Part shown: positions 46,735 to 59,092 of the stretch, piece by piece
Layout: every line of letters begins with the position of its first letter
How positions within the stretch are numbered: position 1 is the first letter of the stretch
From: Lunularia cruciata
Lineage: Eukaryota; Streptophyta; Marchantiopsida; Lunulariales; Lunulariaceae
Length of the DNA: 64,000 nt
Assembly (NCBI GenBank): GCA_948567375.1
Contig: OX419761.1
Coordinates: 19,098,501 to 19,162,500, forward strand
Direction of reading: 5' to 3'
Made by a program: the position numbers and the translations under genes
The notes under the pieces: model-generated
Told to the model about the DNA's origin: nothing
Database searches by the model: none
Seen by the model: only the letters and a program-made list of their open reading frames with translations

Positions 46735-47557
46735 GGAGTTTGATATACAAGTTGATTTAGTTGAGAGTGTACTTGGTATGTCCATACTATTATTGTGAGA
46801 CATGGATGAGATTTATAGGGACTCCAAAGTCCTCAAGTGCTACTATAGTGCAATGGGTACCATTGAGTTGGATGACTTCATCTAGGAGTTTGATAATTGG
46901 TGTGATCGGCAATAGATATGGAACCCAACTTTGTTCATACCCTTCATGGCATGGAAGGGGTTGTTTTAGCACTTGGAAGGGTCCACCAATGGATGAGTAT
47001 CATGAGTTTAGGAGAGCTCTCTTGGAAGAGATCAAGCTATAGAGACAATCTTGGTCTTTGAACTACATCTCTATCACTTCATGCTCAGTTGCTATGGATA
47101 GATTGGAAGTACCCATGAGTTCTAGCCCTAGTAGCATTGTTGGATCTAGTGGAGGTGCACTAGTTGGAGATGGTGCTATTACAAGCGGAAGTACCACTAT
47201 GAGAGGTGGTGTTGTACCAAAGTTTAACCCCATGGTGAAGTTCTTCCAATGCTTGAGGAAAAACTACTAAGGAGGGCAGATTGACAAGTTGAGGAGCTTG
47301 CAAAGGTTCCAATAGTAGGTTGGAGAGAGCCTACACAGGCATACACTCACATGAGACAGTTGATCAATTTCACTTAGGGAATTACTAAGGCCCAAGCAGT
47401 CCAATTTTTGGCATGGGATCCTAGACAAGGAGTTGCAATTAAGAGTACATGATGATATGTTGTTATAGGCTACTTTGCCTACTTTGGCAGTGGTCTTTAG
47501 TTTGGTTGAGCATATTGAGTTCAACATGGTAGAGGAGAGTGGTGATATCTAGATTTG
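46735..47557 (+). pseudogene. Gag of element H, N-terminal part
   Basis: Plus-strand frame with KLEFDIQVDLVESVLGM, DEIYRDSKVLKCYYSAMG, ELDDFI, EFDNWCDR and WKGLF, interrupted by TAG/TAA/TGA that fit Gln, Arg or Trp codons after deamination. Further on, AVQFLAWDPRQGVAIKS at about 47396. A2 interrupts it at 47557. Confidence 0.6.
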
Positions 47558-48298
47558 TGTAATACCAAGGATTAGCCATATGATCTAGATGTGAAATTCG
47601 GTTTGGTAACATCTAGAATGATGTTATACATGATGGTCAAAATAGATCAGATAGAAGTATCACCAAAAGAGTACTTCTACTAATAGGACAGAAACCGAAA
47701 TAGACTTGAGAACCTTAGAACCAATAGCTAGACATATGATTTAAAGGTGAGAATTGGTTTGGTAACATCTGGAAGGATGTTACACATGATGGACTAAACA
47801 GATCAGAAAGAGGTATCACCAAAAGAGGACTTCTACTAATAGAGTAGGAACTGAAATATGCCTAAAATCTTTGAAGGCAATGTTGGAGGCCTAAACGGAT
47901 GAATTAGGCCTTGAAAATGTGCAGATTCCCCCCCCCCAACAGAGGAAAGGCTGGCCTTCCCTCCCCCTTGCTTTGTCTTGTCGAGAGCTTTCCAACGGTA
48001 CCTTACTCACGTGATTCTGAGATTCATACAAGAAGATTCCCTAAAAGATTCCCTCCGGTCAAAGCTTGTTTGACCAACCATATAGGACCTAGACCGGACA
48101 GGTCACCCATCCAAGTAAGTAATCCAAGGGTGGAGCTTGCTGACATGTCACCTATATGTGTCCCTAATCCTATGGTGGAGCTTCATTGGAGGAGATCCTC
48201 TTTGTCTATATAATAAAAAGAAGGTGCTCCCTTGGGGCATCAAATGTTTGAGTGTGCAATCTGTATTTTCTCTCTTCTCTTGTCCTCGGAGTATTACA
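47558..48298 (+). repeat. 5' LTR of A2
   Basis: TGTAATACC ... GTATTACA, 741 bp. Two ~155-bp U3 units (from 47558 and about 47715); TATATAAT at 48207-48214. Confidence 0.95.
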
Positions 48299-48299
48299 A

Positions 48300-48311
48300 T
48301 GGTATCAGAGC
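48300..48311 (+). promoter_or_regulatory. Primer binding site of A2
   Basis: TGGTATCAGAGC, one base inside the 5' LTR; initiator tRNA-Met type. Confidence 0.92.
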
Positions 48312-48438
48312 AAGTGTTCTAGTCCAAGAGAGTGGATCACCCCTCTTGGAATAGCACGAACCACTGAAACTGAGTAATTTGAGGTGGAGAACATAGAGTA
48401 ATCGCTAGACTTAGGAAGGACTTTAGAGAGCGGATGGG

Positions 48439-48868
48439 ATGGATGCGCCGAGGGGACAATTTCTCGCACCTAGCTTTCCATTCTCAAACCCATTCCACAT
48501 CAAGGTTATGTACATCCAGCATGAGCAGATGAGAGTATCACTAGTTTATCACTTTGGTGCGGAACTCATGGACAGAGTGATGAACTCACCAAACCCGGTG
48601 ATTCTACCTGTGGTGATATATGACAAAGAGTGGGATTTGACGATCTACATTCTATTATGATAATATGGATATGAATGTCCCAAATCCTCTCCCTTTCAAC
48701 ACTCAAGTAGAAATCCGTTATGTAGTGAGGCCAAAAGTGATGTTTAGAGATTTTGTGGTTAGGAATTTTTGCGAGGAGTATTATCAACGAGTGATAGCTT
48801 CTGAGGTCCCAATGGTAGTTTTGATAGTTTGTGCGCCTTCCAGAGTGATTATATTGACTCTGTATTGA
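48439..48868 (+). pseudogene. Extra ORF before gag in A2
   Basis: MDAPRGQFLAPSFPFSNPF to VVIYDKEWDLTIYILL-stop (48660), then a second frame from 48665 (MDMNVPNPLPFNTQVEIRY ... VIILTLY-stop at 48868). The two halves read as one ~140-residue protein after a one-base shift, and A1 has the same shift. No family recognised. It lies 33 bp before the gag ATG. Confidence 0.62.
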
Positions 48869-48901
48869 AGTAGACGTTAGCAATTGAGTGTTGTAGGAAC
48901 C

Positions 48902-49990
48902 ATGGATCCGCAATTGCAAGAGCTGGTGCAAGGAATGCAAGGGATGTTGAATGAATTTTGAGAGATTAAGATGACCATGGAGACATTACAAAGTCAAGTG
49001 CAGATTCTCAAGAACAATCAAGCCATGCAAGAAGAAGAGCCGTCTCAAAACCCAATACCTGCAACTGAAGTACTTGGAGAGGCACCCGTGCCTACGAACC
49101 CTATCAACAATGAAGCCACATTGCTACTCCGGATGAAGAAGACTTGCAACATCGAGCCTTACAAGGGGCAGCGTACGATGGGAGTAGTGGAGAATTGGAT
49201 CTCGAGAATGAATAGATATTTTTGATTGTTCTCAACAGAGATCTCAGAGCATGCTGCAAGCGTGTTTGCATGTGGGTACTTGACCGATAAAGCCCTCACA
49301 TGGTATGATGCTTGGGAATGATCCATGCTGGCAGAGAGAAGGGAGGTCACATGGACATCAATGCAAGAAGGACTGCTAAAGAATTTCCAATCGGTGGATT
49401 CTGTGCAGATGGCTCAAACCCGACTATGGGGATTGAGACAGAAGAATAGCGTACAAGAGTATGTGGAGGCATTTCTGGATCTACAAGTCGCAATTACCGA
49501 CATGAGTCCAGCCGAGGCTCTTGACAATTTCAAACAAGGGTTGAAAGAGCAGATTCGCCAAGAAGTCATGGTGCAAAACCCTCGCACGGTATTTGAAGCT
49601 ATTGCTTGTGCGTAGAGAATAGCCGGAGCATTAGGTGGAGGTGAAGGAGTAGTTCCACCTCAACATTATTGGGCAGAAATGCCACACATGGGTGGACCAG
49701 TACCGATGGAATTGGGCAACCTTCGATTCCGGGATCAAGGAGCACGGCTGCTTCAAGGGGAGCGGGGACGGGTAGAAGAACGAAGAGATGGAGTCCCACG
49801 AGGAGAAGGGACTCGAGGAGAACAACGCCGTTGTTACAATTGTGGCCGTATTGGGCACATATCTACCAATTGTTGCACTCATTTCCCTAGAGGTCCTCGG
49901 CCTTTGTACAGGCGATCTTTGAACAACATGGAGAGGCATATTGAAGAGGAGGAGGTAGAAACCACTTCGGAAAACGAAGATTGCCAGTAA
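48902..49990 (+). pseudogene. Gag of A2
   Basis: MDPQLQELVQGMQGMLNEF with an early TGA at 48960, coiled-coil region (49000s), core (KALTWYDAW; NFQSVDSVQMAQTRLWGL; QEYVEAFLDLQVAITDM; LDNFKQGLKEQIRQEV) and an intact zinc knuckle CYNCGRIGHISTNCC at 49832-49876. Internal stops at about 49222 and 49613 are shared in position or near-position with A1. Ends CQ-stop at 49990. Confidence 0.9.
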
Positions 49991-50084
49991 ATGTACCTCG
50001 TGACCTTACTGGCTCAATAAGGAAGCAGAGAAGCAAGGGAAGGAAGAAGAATAAGGTGCAAAGATCCCAAAAGGCAACCTCATA

Positions 50085-50450
50085 ATTGATTGTCGTGAAT
50101 GGAATCCTAGAAGGTAATCAAGTGAGAGTATTAATAGATCCGGGAGCAACAGAGAATTTCTTGTCTCGCTCTGTTACAATAAGCTTGGGAATGGATCTAG
50201 AGAGAGATAGAAGTAGAGTTACCAAATGGGCAAACAGAGAGGATTGAATCATTACCTAGACGGGTAACCCTCTCTGTAGGAGAATATCAAGAAGCAATTG
50301 AGTGGCGAGTGATACAGTTAGCCCGTTATGATGCAATTTTAGGCATGCCATGGATGGAGCAGTACAACCCAATGGTGGATTGGAGGAAGAAAGTAGTGAG
50401 AACCCACCAATGGTCAATCATTGGGGTTAAAGAAAAATCACACAAGCAGA
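50085..50450 (+). pseudogene. A2 aspartic protease
   Basis: VLIDPGATENFLS is the retropepsin motif with Pro at the x position, a variant common in plant gypsy proteases; YDAILGMPWMEQYNPMVDW closes the domain. An 8-bp deletion near 50210, relative to A1, breaks the frame. Confidence 0.85.
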
Positions 50451-50572
50451 AACTGCCTCTATATGTCGTAGGGACGACAACTGTTTGTAAGACCGATAGA
50501 TGTTTTATGGGTCTAATAAGAGAAGTCCAGAGTGTACAACTCGCTGGAAAAATTCCTGAGAAATTGAAGGAT

Positions 50573-51430
50573 GTGGTGGATGAGTTTCAAGATGTCTTTC
50601 CCAATGATCTACCCTCAAGATTACCACCAAAAAGGCGAGTAGATCACAAAATAGAGACACTCCCGAGGAAGACACCTCCTTGTAAGGCCCCATATCGCCT
50701 ATCACCTCATGAGTTGGAGGAGTGTAAGACTCAAATTGAGGAGATGCTACAGAAAGGGTTCATCCAACCTAGCGTATCACCATATGGGGCCCTGTCTTGT
50801 TTGTGAAGAAGAAGGATGGTACAATGCGCATGTGCATTGACTATTGGGGTCTCAATCAGCAAACAATGAAGAACAAATACCCCTTACCTCGCATGGATGA
50901 CCTGTTTGATCAACTCCATGGAGCGAGATACTTCACCAAACTGGACTTGCGGAGCGGTTACAATCAAATCCGAATTGCAGAGGAGGATGTATACAAAACT
51001 GCATTTTGAACCAGGTATGGCCACTTTGAGTATCTTGTGATGCCTTTTGGCCTCACCAATGCGCCTGCCACTTTCATGAGCCTAATGAATGACATATTTT
51101 GTCCATACTTGGATAAGTCTGTTATTGTCTTCTTGGATGATATCTTAGTATATAGTAGCACGATGATAGAAAACAAACAACATCTATGAGAGGTCCTCCA
51201 GATTCTAAGACAGAATCAATTGTATGCCAAAATCTCAAAGTGTGAGTTTGGCAAGTCTGAAGTAGACTACTTAGGGCATAGAGTAAGTGCAGAAGGCATT
51301 CAAGTATTGACAGATAAAATAGAGGTCATTCAAAAATGGAGTGCCCCAGAAGATCAGACTCAACTTAAGAGCTTCTTGGGGTTGACGGGATTCTATCGTA
51401 GATTTTTCAAGGACTTCTCTAAGGTTGCAT
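50573..51430 (+). pseudogene. A2 reverse transcriptase
   Basis: Landmarks: [85 protein letters not shown] (catalytic DD) and [16 protein letters not shown] 1-bp deletion near 50795 and stops at 51007 (CGA to TGA) and 51187 break it; the 51187 stop also occurs in A1 and A3. Confidence 0.93.
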
Positions 51431-51438
51431 AGCCTTTA

Positions 51439-51960
51439 ATGGCACTACTTGGCAAGGGGAAGAAGTGGACATGGGGAACCGCACAAGAGTTGGCCTTTCA
51501 AGAATTGAAGGCCGCCTTGCTACATGCACCAATCTTGAAGTGGTATGACCCAAAACGTCCAATCAAGTTGGCTATGGATGCATCAGGCGTAGCAATAGGA
51601 GCAGTCCTACAACAAGAGTGGCATGACGGATGGCATCCAATTGCATATTTCTCTCGAAAGTTGTTACCGGCAGAGCGCAACTACCACACCACAGAACAAG
51701 AAGAGCTGGCCATCGTTCTAGCAACCAAGCATTGGAAGCACTACCTGGACGAGAAGGCATTTGTACTAGAGACAGACCACAAACCTCTAGTCTACCTCGA
51801 GACGTAGAAGGATCTATCTCGTCGCCAAATTTGGTGGGCAGAGTGGCGACAACGCTTTAACATGACAATCACCTACGTGGAAGGTAAGAAGCAACTTGCA
51901 GATGCATTCACCCGCATGCCAATGGCCAATAACTTGGTGGCAAAGGTTAAGATTAACACT
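51439..51960 (+). pseudogene. A2 RNase H
   Basis: AMDASGVAIGAVLQQEWHD, PIAYFSRKLLPAERNYHTTE, QEELAIVLATKHWKHYL and ETDHKPLVYLET, then a stop, then ADAFTRMPMANNL. All catalytic-context residues of gypsy RNase H are visible. Confidence 0.92.
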
Positions 51961-52693
51961 GAATTTCTGGCAAGAGATTCTAGCTGCTATAAAAACTGAC
52001 CCACAGATTGTAGAAGCACAATCGTCCAAAGGTGTCACCAGCACCCAAGGACTCACCTTTTGGGAGGGCCGATTGTGGATCCCAAATGTCCCAGAATTAC
52101 GCACCACCATTCTAGCGGAATGTCATGATTCGGCCATTGCAGCTCATGTCGGAGTGGACAAGACCTTGGAGGCAGTCAAGCGCCATTACTATTGGCCCAA
52201 GATGAGCAACGACGTGATGGACTATGTGCGTAGCTGCCTACTTTGTCAACAGAAAAAAGCTTCTAATCAAGCTCCTGCAGTGCTCCTTCAACCTCTTCCC
52301 ACTCCTACCCAACATTGGGAACAAGTAAGTATGGATCTCGTCTGTGAATTACCCAAGACCACCTCAGGGTTTGACTCCATTGTGGTCTTTGTGGACCAGC
52401 TCAGCAAAATGATTCATGTACGCCCTACCACCAAGGAGGTGACCGCTCCACAACTAGCTCAACTATACTTAGATGTAGTCTTTGCTCACCATGGCTTGTC
52501 TAGAGTACTCATCACCGATAAAGGCACCCAATTCACCAGTTTGTTTTGGCAAACACTCTTTGGTTTCTTCAAAACCAAGTTGGCCATGTCTACAGCTTAC
52601 CACCCACAAACAGATGGCCAAACAGAGCGGGCTAATTGCATGATTGAAGACATGTTACGTGGCTTCACCTTAGAAGAGCAAGAGAGGTGGGAC
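51961..52693 (+). pseudogene. A2 integrase, N-terminal half
   Basis: HHCC zinc region (ECHDSAIAAHVGVDKTLE; YVRSCLLCQQKKA), core with the first Asp (VSMDLVCELPKT), second Asp (LITDKGTQFTSLF) and the Glu region (YHPQTDGQTERANC). Open from 51896 up to the solo E LTR, so the frame reads into the LTR and stops at 52729. Confidence 0.93.
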
Positions 52694-53373
52694 TGTAACA
52701 CCCATTTGTGCATGTGTGTGGTATTGTGATATTTAGCTTGGTATTACAAGTACTTAAGAGATATTATTTATATAGAGATAAAGGATGGTTCTATATTAGT
52801 CATGGTTAGCTAAAGTTAGTCATAACTAAGATAGATGGGACCTTACTTTAGAGGAAGTAGAAAAGATGAGCACCACTATTTTGGATTTTAGTGTGTTGAC
52901 TTGGTATTATTCCTAGGTGTTTGGCTTTGGGGAAAGAGTTGAGAACTCTTGGGCCCGCAAGCCTTTTTGTTTTGGATTCTTCTTTAGTCCAAGGATAGCC
53001 CATGTGAAGGAATCCTTGCTTTAGTGATTGGGTCAAGATAAGGGGAATATGCCCATGTGAATGGATATTCCTTTCTACTTTTTGACTTTACTTGACTTTA
53101 AGTCTAGTAACTTGAGTTACTACGGTAATTAGTAACTTTGGTACGTAACTATTTCACAAGTATATAAACAAGGGGTGAGGAGGTACTCATCATCCTTTCA
53201 TTTGCAACTATCTCTCTCTCATTGAGTTCTCTAGTGAGCAATGTCTTGAGTCTTGGAGTGTTAGCCTTGGAGGAGTATGATGGAGTTTGGGGTTCCTTGC
53301 CTTCTTAGTCCATGGTGCGCTACCATAATAGCCATCAGAGGTTCATCCTGAGTGAGAGACAGGCCGGCTCACA
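52694..53373 (+). repeat. Solo LTR of family E inside A2 integrase
   Basis: TGTAACACCC ... CGGCTCACA, 680 bp, same as 28118-28809 with a 12-bp deletion. Integrase resumes right after it (RWD before, DTLLPLVEF after). Flanks GGAC and TGAC are a 3/4 match to a 4-bp duplication. TATATAAA at 53161-53168. Confidence 0.93.
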
Positions 53374-54091
53374 TGACACCCTACTACCGTTGGTGGAATT
53401 TTCTTACAACAATTCAGTGAATGCCTCCACCCTGGTCACTCCGTTCTTCCTCATGTATGGTGAGCATCCCTTCACACCTTCTAGCTTGATGAAGATCCGT
53501 CCAGTGACTACCAAGGTTGATGCAGTCAACACATTTGTTTCTAGAATCCAACAAGGTGTGGAGAGCGCCAAGCACAGGTTACAGATTGCACAAAATTGAC
53601 AAAAGCAGTATGCTGATGCACACCGTCGGCACATGGAGTTCAATGTTGGGGATCAAGTGTGGCTATCGACAACCAACCTCACATTAGTTGGATCTCGTAA
53701 GCTCAGACCTCATTTTATTGGGCCTTTCTTGATTCTTCATCGCATTGGCAATGTGGCCTATCACCTTGAGCTACCACCACACATGAAGATCCATCTAGTG
53801 TTCCATGTCTCCCTATTACGCAGATATGCTCCCCGATCAGGCCAAGGTACTTCCACACAGGACATTCGACCTTGTCCGACAGTCATTGATCGCACAAAGG
53901 AATATGAAGTGGAGAGGATTCTCCAAAAGCGCATGCATGGTACTTGCCATCCGCGGGTGGAATATCTAGTACAATGGAAAGGTTACACCCTCTATGAAGC
54001 AACCTGGGAACCCGCTGCCAATTTGGCACATGCACTGGTGTTGGTGCAAGCATTTGAGCAACAATTGCACAACGAGGACGTTGCGTCTTAA
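53374..54091 (+). pseudogene. A2 integrase C-terminus and chromodomain
   Basis: DTLLPLVEFSYNNS continues the core; a stop at 53597-53599; then GDQVWLSTTNL, RPHFIGPFLIL (GPY/F-like), FHVSLLRRYAP and a chromodomain at 53886-54060 (KEYEVERILQKRMHG; EYLVQWKGYTLYEATWEP). Ends in a TAA at 54089. The chromodomain is the histone-reading module that targets chromovirus integration. Confidence 0.93.
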
Positions 54092-54104
54092 AAGGATGGA
54101 GGTC
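54092..54104 (+). promoter_or_regulatory. Polypurine tract of A2
   Basis: AAGGATGGAGGTC between the pol stop and the 3' LTR; one purine lost compared with A1 and A3. Confidence 0.65.
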
Positions 54105-54844
54105 TGTAATACCAAGGGTTAGCTATATGATCTAGATGTGAAATTCGGTTTGGTAACATCTAGAATGATGTTATACATGATGGTCAAAATAGATCAGATA
54201 GAAGTATCACCAAAAGAGTACTTCTACTAATAGGGCAGAAACCGAAATAGACTTGAGAACCTTAGAACCAATAGCTAGACATATGATTTAAAGGTGAGAA
54301 TTGGTTTGGTAACATCTGGAAGGATGTTACACATGATGGACTAAACAGATCAGAAAGAGGTATCACCAAAAGAGGACTTCTACTAATAGAGTAGGAACCG
54401 AAATATGCCTGAAATCTTTGAAGGCAATGTTGGAGGCCTAAATGGATGAATTAGGCCTTGAAAATGTGCAGATTCCCCCCCCCCAACGGAGGAAAGGATG
54501 GCCTTCCCTCCCCCTGCTTTGTCTCGTCGAGAGCTTTCCAACGGTACCTTACTCACGTGATTCTGAGATTCCTATAGGAAGATTCCCTAAAAGATTCCCT
54601 CCGGTCAAAGCTTGTTTGACCAACCAGATAGGACCTAGACCAGACAGGTCACCCATCCAAGTAAGTAATCCAAGGGTGGAGCTTGCTGACATGTCACCTA
54701 TCTGCGTCCCTAATCCTATGGTGGAGCTTCCTTGGAGGAGATCCCCTTTGTCTATATAATAAAAAGAAGGTGCTCCCTTGGGGCATCAAATATTTGAGTG
54801 TGCAATCTGTGTTTTCTCTCTTCTCTTGTCCTTGGAGTATTACA
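54105..54844 (+). repeat. 3' LTR of A2
   Basis: 740 bp, TGTAATACC ... GTATTACA, nearly identical to 47558-48298 by eye; followed by ATTTG. Confidence 0.95.
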
Positions 54845-55758
54845 ATTTGGTAGGGAGATCTCATCCATAATTATTACTTCTTCTAGAGTGCAATAGAATG
54901 CACTATGCCATGTTGGCTTCCGAGGATAGAGTGGAGAGCCCAGATCCTATGGAGTAAGTGGAGGGCCTAGTGTAGCTAGACCCTTACCTTCACTTTTATG
55001 TTAGTAGTAGCCAATGAGTGGTGATATTGCTTGTTGGACTTGTGGTGGACCTCACCATAAGAGAGAGTGTATTCAAGGTAGTAGACATGATACCCCTAAT
55101 GGTGGAAGGGCTACTACGGCAAGTGGTAGAGGAGCTCTAGGTCATGAAAGATGAGGTGGTAGAGGTGGTGATAAAGGATCCACACCTGGTAGGGGTGCAA
55201 TATTTGCCTTTACTTTTGATACAATCATGGCTACTCAAATTGAGCAATTAGAGTATAGATTGGCTAGCATAGCCATAGCTCAGAGGAGATCAAATTTGAG
55301 TGTTGAGAATTTCACCTCTTATGCTAGTGATAGAGATATCTTGGACTTCTTGCATGGAGTAGCATAGGCAGAGGTATCTACCATAATGACAAGGAGTGCA
55401 GTATGTGCTCTAGAGTCTAAAGGAGCATTAATGGAGTTGGACCCATAGAGAGGAGAGACAAGTAGATAGGTCATACTTCCCTAGTCTTTTACACTCTCTA
55501 AGGCACTATAGAAAACATCCATGGCTCTTAGACATCCCAATGCAAGTGTGGTAGGTGGTCATGGGATGCGTGATAGATTACTTGCTAGTCAACCACTTAC
55601 TACCACACAAATTGAGTCTAGCTTGATGTTGGACCCAACTCAACTGATTATGTGCTTTCTTTAATTCTCAACCAATGACATGTTTACATTGGAAGTTGAC
55701 CCAACTCTAGTGTTTTGGTTGGTTGCCACACTTTGTGAGAGTAAGGATGATGTGGCTT
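54845..55758 (+). pseudogene. Gag of element H, C-terminal part with zinc knuckle
   Basis: CWTCGGPHHKREC at 55032-55070 is a C-x2-C-x3-H-x4-C knuckle of the CGGPH type. It is followed by a Gly/Arg-rich stretch (about 55095-55200) and then TIMATQIEQLEYRLASIA. Continues H gag from 47557 and stops at the A3 insertion. Confidence 0.7.
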
Positions 55759-55964
55759 TATAATACCAATAGCTAGACACATGATCTAGAGATGAAATTT
55801 GGTTTGGTTACATTTAGGAGGATGTTATACATGAAGGACTAAATAGATCAGACAGAGGTATCACCAAAAGAGTAATTCTATTGATAGGCCAGAAACCAAA
55901 ACATGCTTGAAGACTTTAGAATCAATAGCTAAACATATGATCTGAAGGTAAAATTTGGGTAACA
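55759..55964 (+). repeat. Truncated 5' LTR of A3
   Basis: Begins TATAATACCAATAGC (TG decayed to TA) and covers the first U3 unit and the first part of the second, then stops at GGGTAAC. Confidence 0.85.
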
Positions 55965-58900
55965 CTCTCTGTAGGAGGTAATCAAGAAGCAATGGAGTGG
56001 AAAGAGATACAATTAGCTCGTTATGATGCAATCTTAGGTATCTCTTGGATAAAGCAATACAACCCTATCATAGATTGGAGGAAGAAAGCAATGAGCACCC
56101 ACCAATGTACAATCATTGGGATTAGAGAAAAGGCACATAGGCAAAAATTTCCTTTCTATGTCATAGGAACAACAACTATCTATAAGACATATAGATATTT
56201 CATGGGTTTAATAAGAGAAGTCCAGAAAGAAAGCTCGATGGAAAAATTCTTGAGAAATTGAATGATGTGGTAAATGAGTTTCAAGATGTCTTCCTAGATG
56301 ATCTACCCTCAGGATTACCACCAAAAAGGAGAGTAGATCATAAAATTGAGATACTTCCGGGGAAAACACCTCCTTGTAAGGCCACATATTGTCTATCATC
56401 TCAAGAGTTGGAGGAGTGTAAGGCTCAAATTGAGGATTTGCTGCACAATGGGTTTACGCATATCACCATATGGGACTCCTATCTTGTTTGTGAAAAAGGA
56501 TGGTACAATGTGCATATGCATTGACTATTAGGGCCTCAATCAAAAAACAGCAAAGAAAAAATACCCTTTACCTTGTATGGACAACATGTTTGATCAACTC
56601 AATGGAGCAAGACACTTCACCAAACTGAACTTGCAGAGCGGCTACAATCAAATCTGGATTGCAAAGAAAGATGTATACAAAATTGCCTTTCAAACCAAGT
56701 ATGGCCACTTTGAGTACCTTGTGATGCCATTTGGCCTCACCAATGCACCTACCACTTTCATGAGTTTGATGAATGACATATTTTGGCCATATTTGGATAA
56801 GTCTGTTATTGTCTTCCTAGATTACATCTTAGTATATAGTAAGATGATGACAAAATACAAACAACATCTATGAGAAGTCCTCTAGATTCTAAGACAAAAT
56901 CACTTGTACACAAAAATCTCAAAGTGCAAGTTTGGCAAGTCTGAAGTAGACTACTTGGGGCATAGAGTAAGTGCAAAGGGTATCCAAGAATTAATAGATA
57001 AAATAGAGGTCATTAAAAAATAGAGCATTCTAGAAGATCAAACTCAACTCAAGAGCTTCTTGGGGTTGACAGGGTTCTATCGTTGGTTTGTCAAGGACTT
57101 CCCCAAGGTGCCATGGCCTTTAACAATACTACTTGGCAAGGAAAAGAAGTGGATATGGGGAACTGCACAAGAGTTGGCCGTTCAAGAATTGAAAGACGCT
57201 TTGCTACATGCACCAATCTTGAAATGGTATGACCTAATATGTCCAATCAAGTTGGTTGTTAATGCATTAGGCATAGCAATAGAGGCAATCCTACAACAGG
57301 AGTGGCATGATGGGTAGCATCCAATTGCATACTTCTCTCAAAAGCTATTACCGGTAGAATGCAATTATCACACCATAGAGCAAGAAGAGCTGGCCATTCT
57401 CCTTCCAACCACGCATTGGAAGCACTATCTTGGCGAGAAGGCACTTGTAGTAGAGACAAACCATAAACCTCTAGTCTACCTTGAGACACAAAAAGATCTA
57501 TCTTATCGTAGATTTGGTAGGTAGAGTGGCAACAGTTCTTCAACAATCACCTACTTGGAGAGCAAGAAGAAACTTGTAGATGCATTCCCTAGAATGCCGA
57601 TGGTAAACAATTTGGTGGTAGAGGTCAAGATGAACCTTGAATTCTGGCCAAAGATTCTAGCTACTACAAAAATAGACCCACAAATTGTAGGAGCTCAATC
57701 ATCCAAAAGCATCACCAACTACCAAGGACTCACTTTTCATGATGGTAAATTATGGATCCCAAATGCTCCAGAATTATGCACTATTATCTTAGCGGAATGT
57801 CATTATTTTGCCATTGCAGGTCATGTTGGAGTGGACATGACCTTAGATGCAGCCTAGTGCCATTACTATTGGCCCAAGTTGAGCAACGATGTGATGGAAT
57901 ATGTTCAAAGCTGCCTACTTTGTCAACATAACAAAGCCTCCAATCAAGCTCCTACAAGACTCATGCAACCTCTCCCTTGTACTTGTATGCAATGTTGGGA
58001 ACATGTGAGTATGGATCTAGTCTGTGAATTGCCCAAGACCACCTCCAGGTTTGACTCCATCATAGTATTTGTTGACCAATTTAGCAAAATGATTCATGTA
58101 TGTCCTATCACCAAGAATTTGATGGCTCCACGACTAGCTCAGTTGTACTTAGATGCAGTCTTCTCTCACCATGGCCTATCTCAAGTGCTCATCATTGATA
58201 GAGGCACTCAATTTACTAGTTTGTTTTGGAGAACACTCTTTTGTTTCTTCAAAATCAAATTGGCCATGTCCAATGGCTTACCATCCACAAACTGATGGCC
58301 AAATAAAGTGGGCTAATTGCACTATTGAAGATATGCTTTGGGGCTTCACCTTAGATGAGCAAGAGAGGTGGGACACTTTACTTCCATTGGTGGAATTTTC
58401 TTACAAAAATTCAGTAGATACCTCCACCTAAGTCACACCATTCTTCCTCATGTATGGTGAGCATCCTTTCACACCTTTGAGCTTGATGAAGATCCATTTG
58501 GTGACTAGCAAGGTTGATGTTGTTAACTCTTTTGTTTAAAGAATCCAACAAGGCCGTGGAGAATGCCAAAAATAGGTTGCAGATTGCCAAAGATTGATAG
58601 AAGTAGTATGCCAATGCACACCATAGGCACATGAAGTTCCAGGTGGGAGATCAGGTTTGGATATCAACAACCAACCTCACATTAGTTGGCCCTTGCAAGC
58701 TTAGTCCTTGTTATTGGGCCTTTTCCCATTCTTTGTCGAATCGGAACTATGGTCTATCACCTCAAGCTACCACTACACATGAAGATCCATCTAATGTTCC
58801 ATGTCTCCCTACTACATAGATATGCACCCCAACCAAGCCACTGTCCCTCCATACAAGACATTCAACCTTGCCTGACATTCATTGATGGCATGGAAGAATA

Positions 58901-59085
58901 CAAAGTTGAACGCATTCTCCAAAATGCATCCATGGTACTTGTCACCCGCATGTGGAATATCTCATACAATAGAAAGGCCACTATATGAGGCAACATGGGA
59001 TCCAATAGCCAACTTGACCCATGCACTAGTGTTAGTGAAATCTTTTGAACAACTTCGCAAGGAGGACATTGTGTCTTAAAAGGAG
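55965..59085 (+). pseudogene. Pol of A3 from mid-protease to chromodomain
   Basis: Protease end (YDAILGISWIKQYNP), RT 56258-56980 ([12 protein letters not shown] at 56730; VFLDYILVYS, where the second catalytic Asp has become Tyr), RNase H about 57170-57500, integrase 57640-58800 (CHYFAIAGHVGVDMTLD; CLLCQHNKASNQ; MDLVCELPKTT) and chromodomain 58880-59070. Frames broken in many places. Confidence 0.88.
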
Positions 59086-59092
59086 GGAGGTT

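Larger units (their letters stand above)
47558..54844 (+). mobile_element. Family A chromovirus A2, best-preserved copy, with target duplication
   Basis: LTRs 47558-48298 and 54105-54844, flanked by ATTTG (47553-47557 and 54845-54849). Complete gene order as in A1, interrupted by a solo E LTR at 52694-53373. The two LTRs differ at few positions by eye and the element keeps more CpG than A1, so it is younger. Pol still has frameshifts (near 50210, 50795 and 51960) and stops. Confidence 0.96.

Noticed and set aside
50130-50150. Protease motif D-P-G (A2) or D-L-G (A1) instead of D-S/T-G as a sign of a novel enzyme
   Set aside because: D-P-G-A-T is a frequent variant in plant gypsy proteases, and D-L-G differs by one C-to-T change, so decay explains it.
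52691-53380. Solo E LTR in A2 integrase as an intron or inserted gene
   Set aside because: It is colinear with 28118-28809, begins TGTAACACC and ends CACA, and flanking integrase is contiguous without it.
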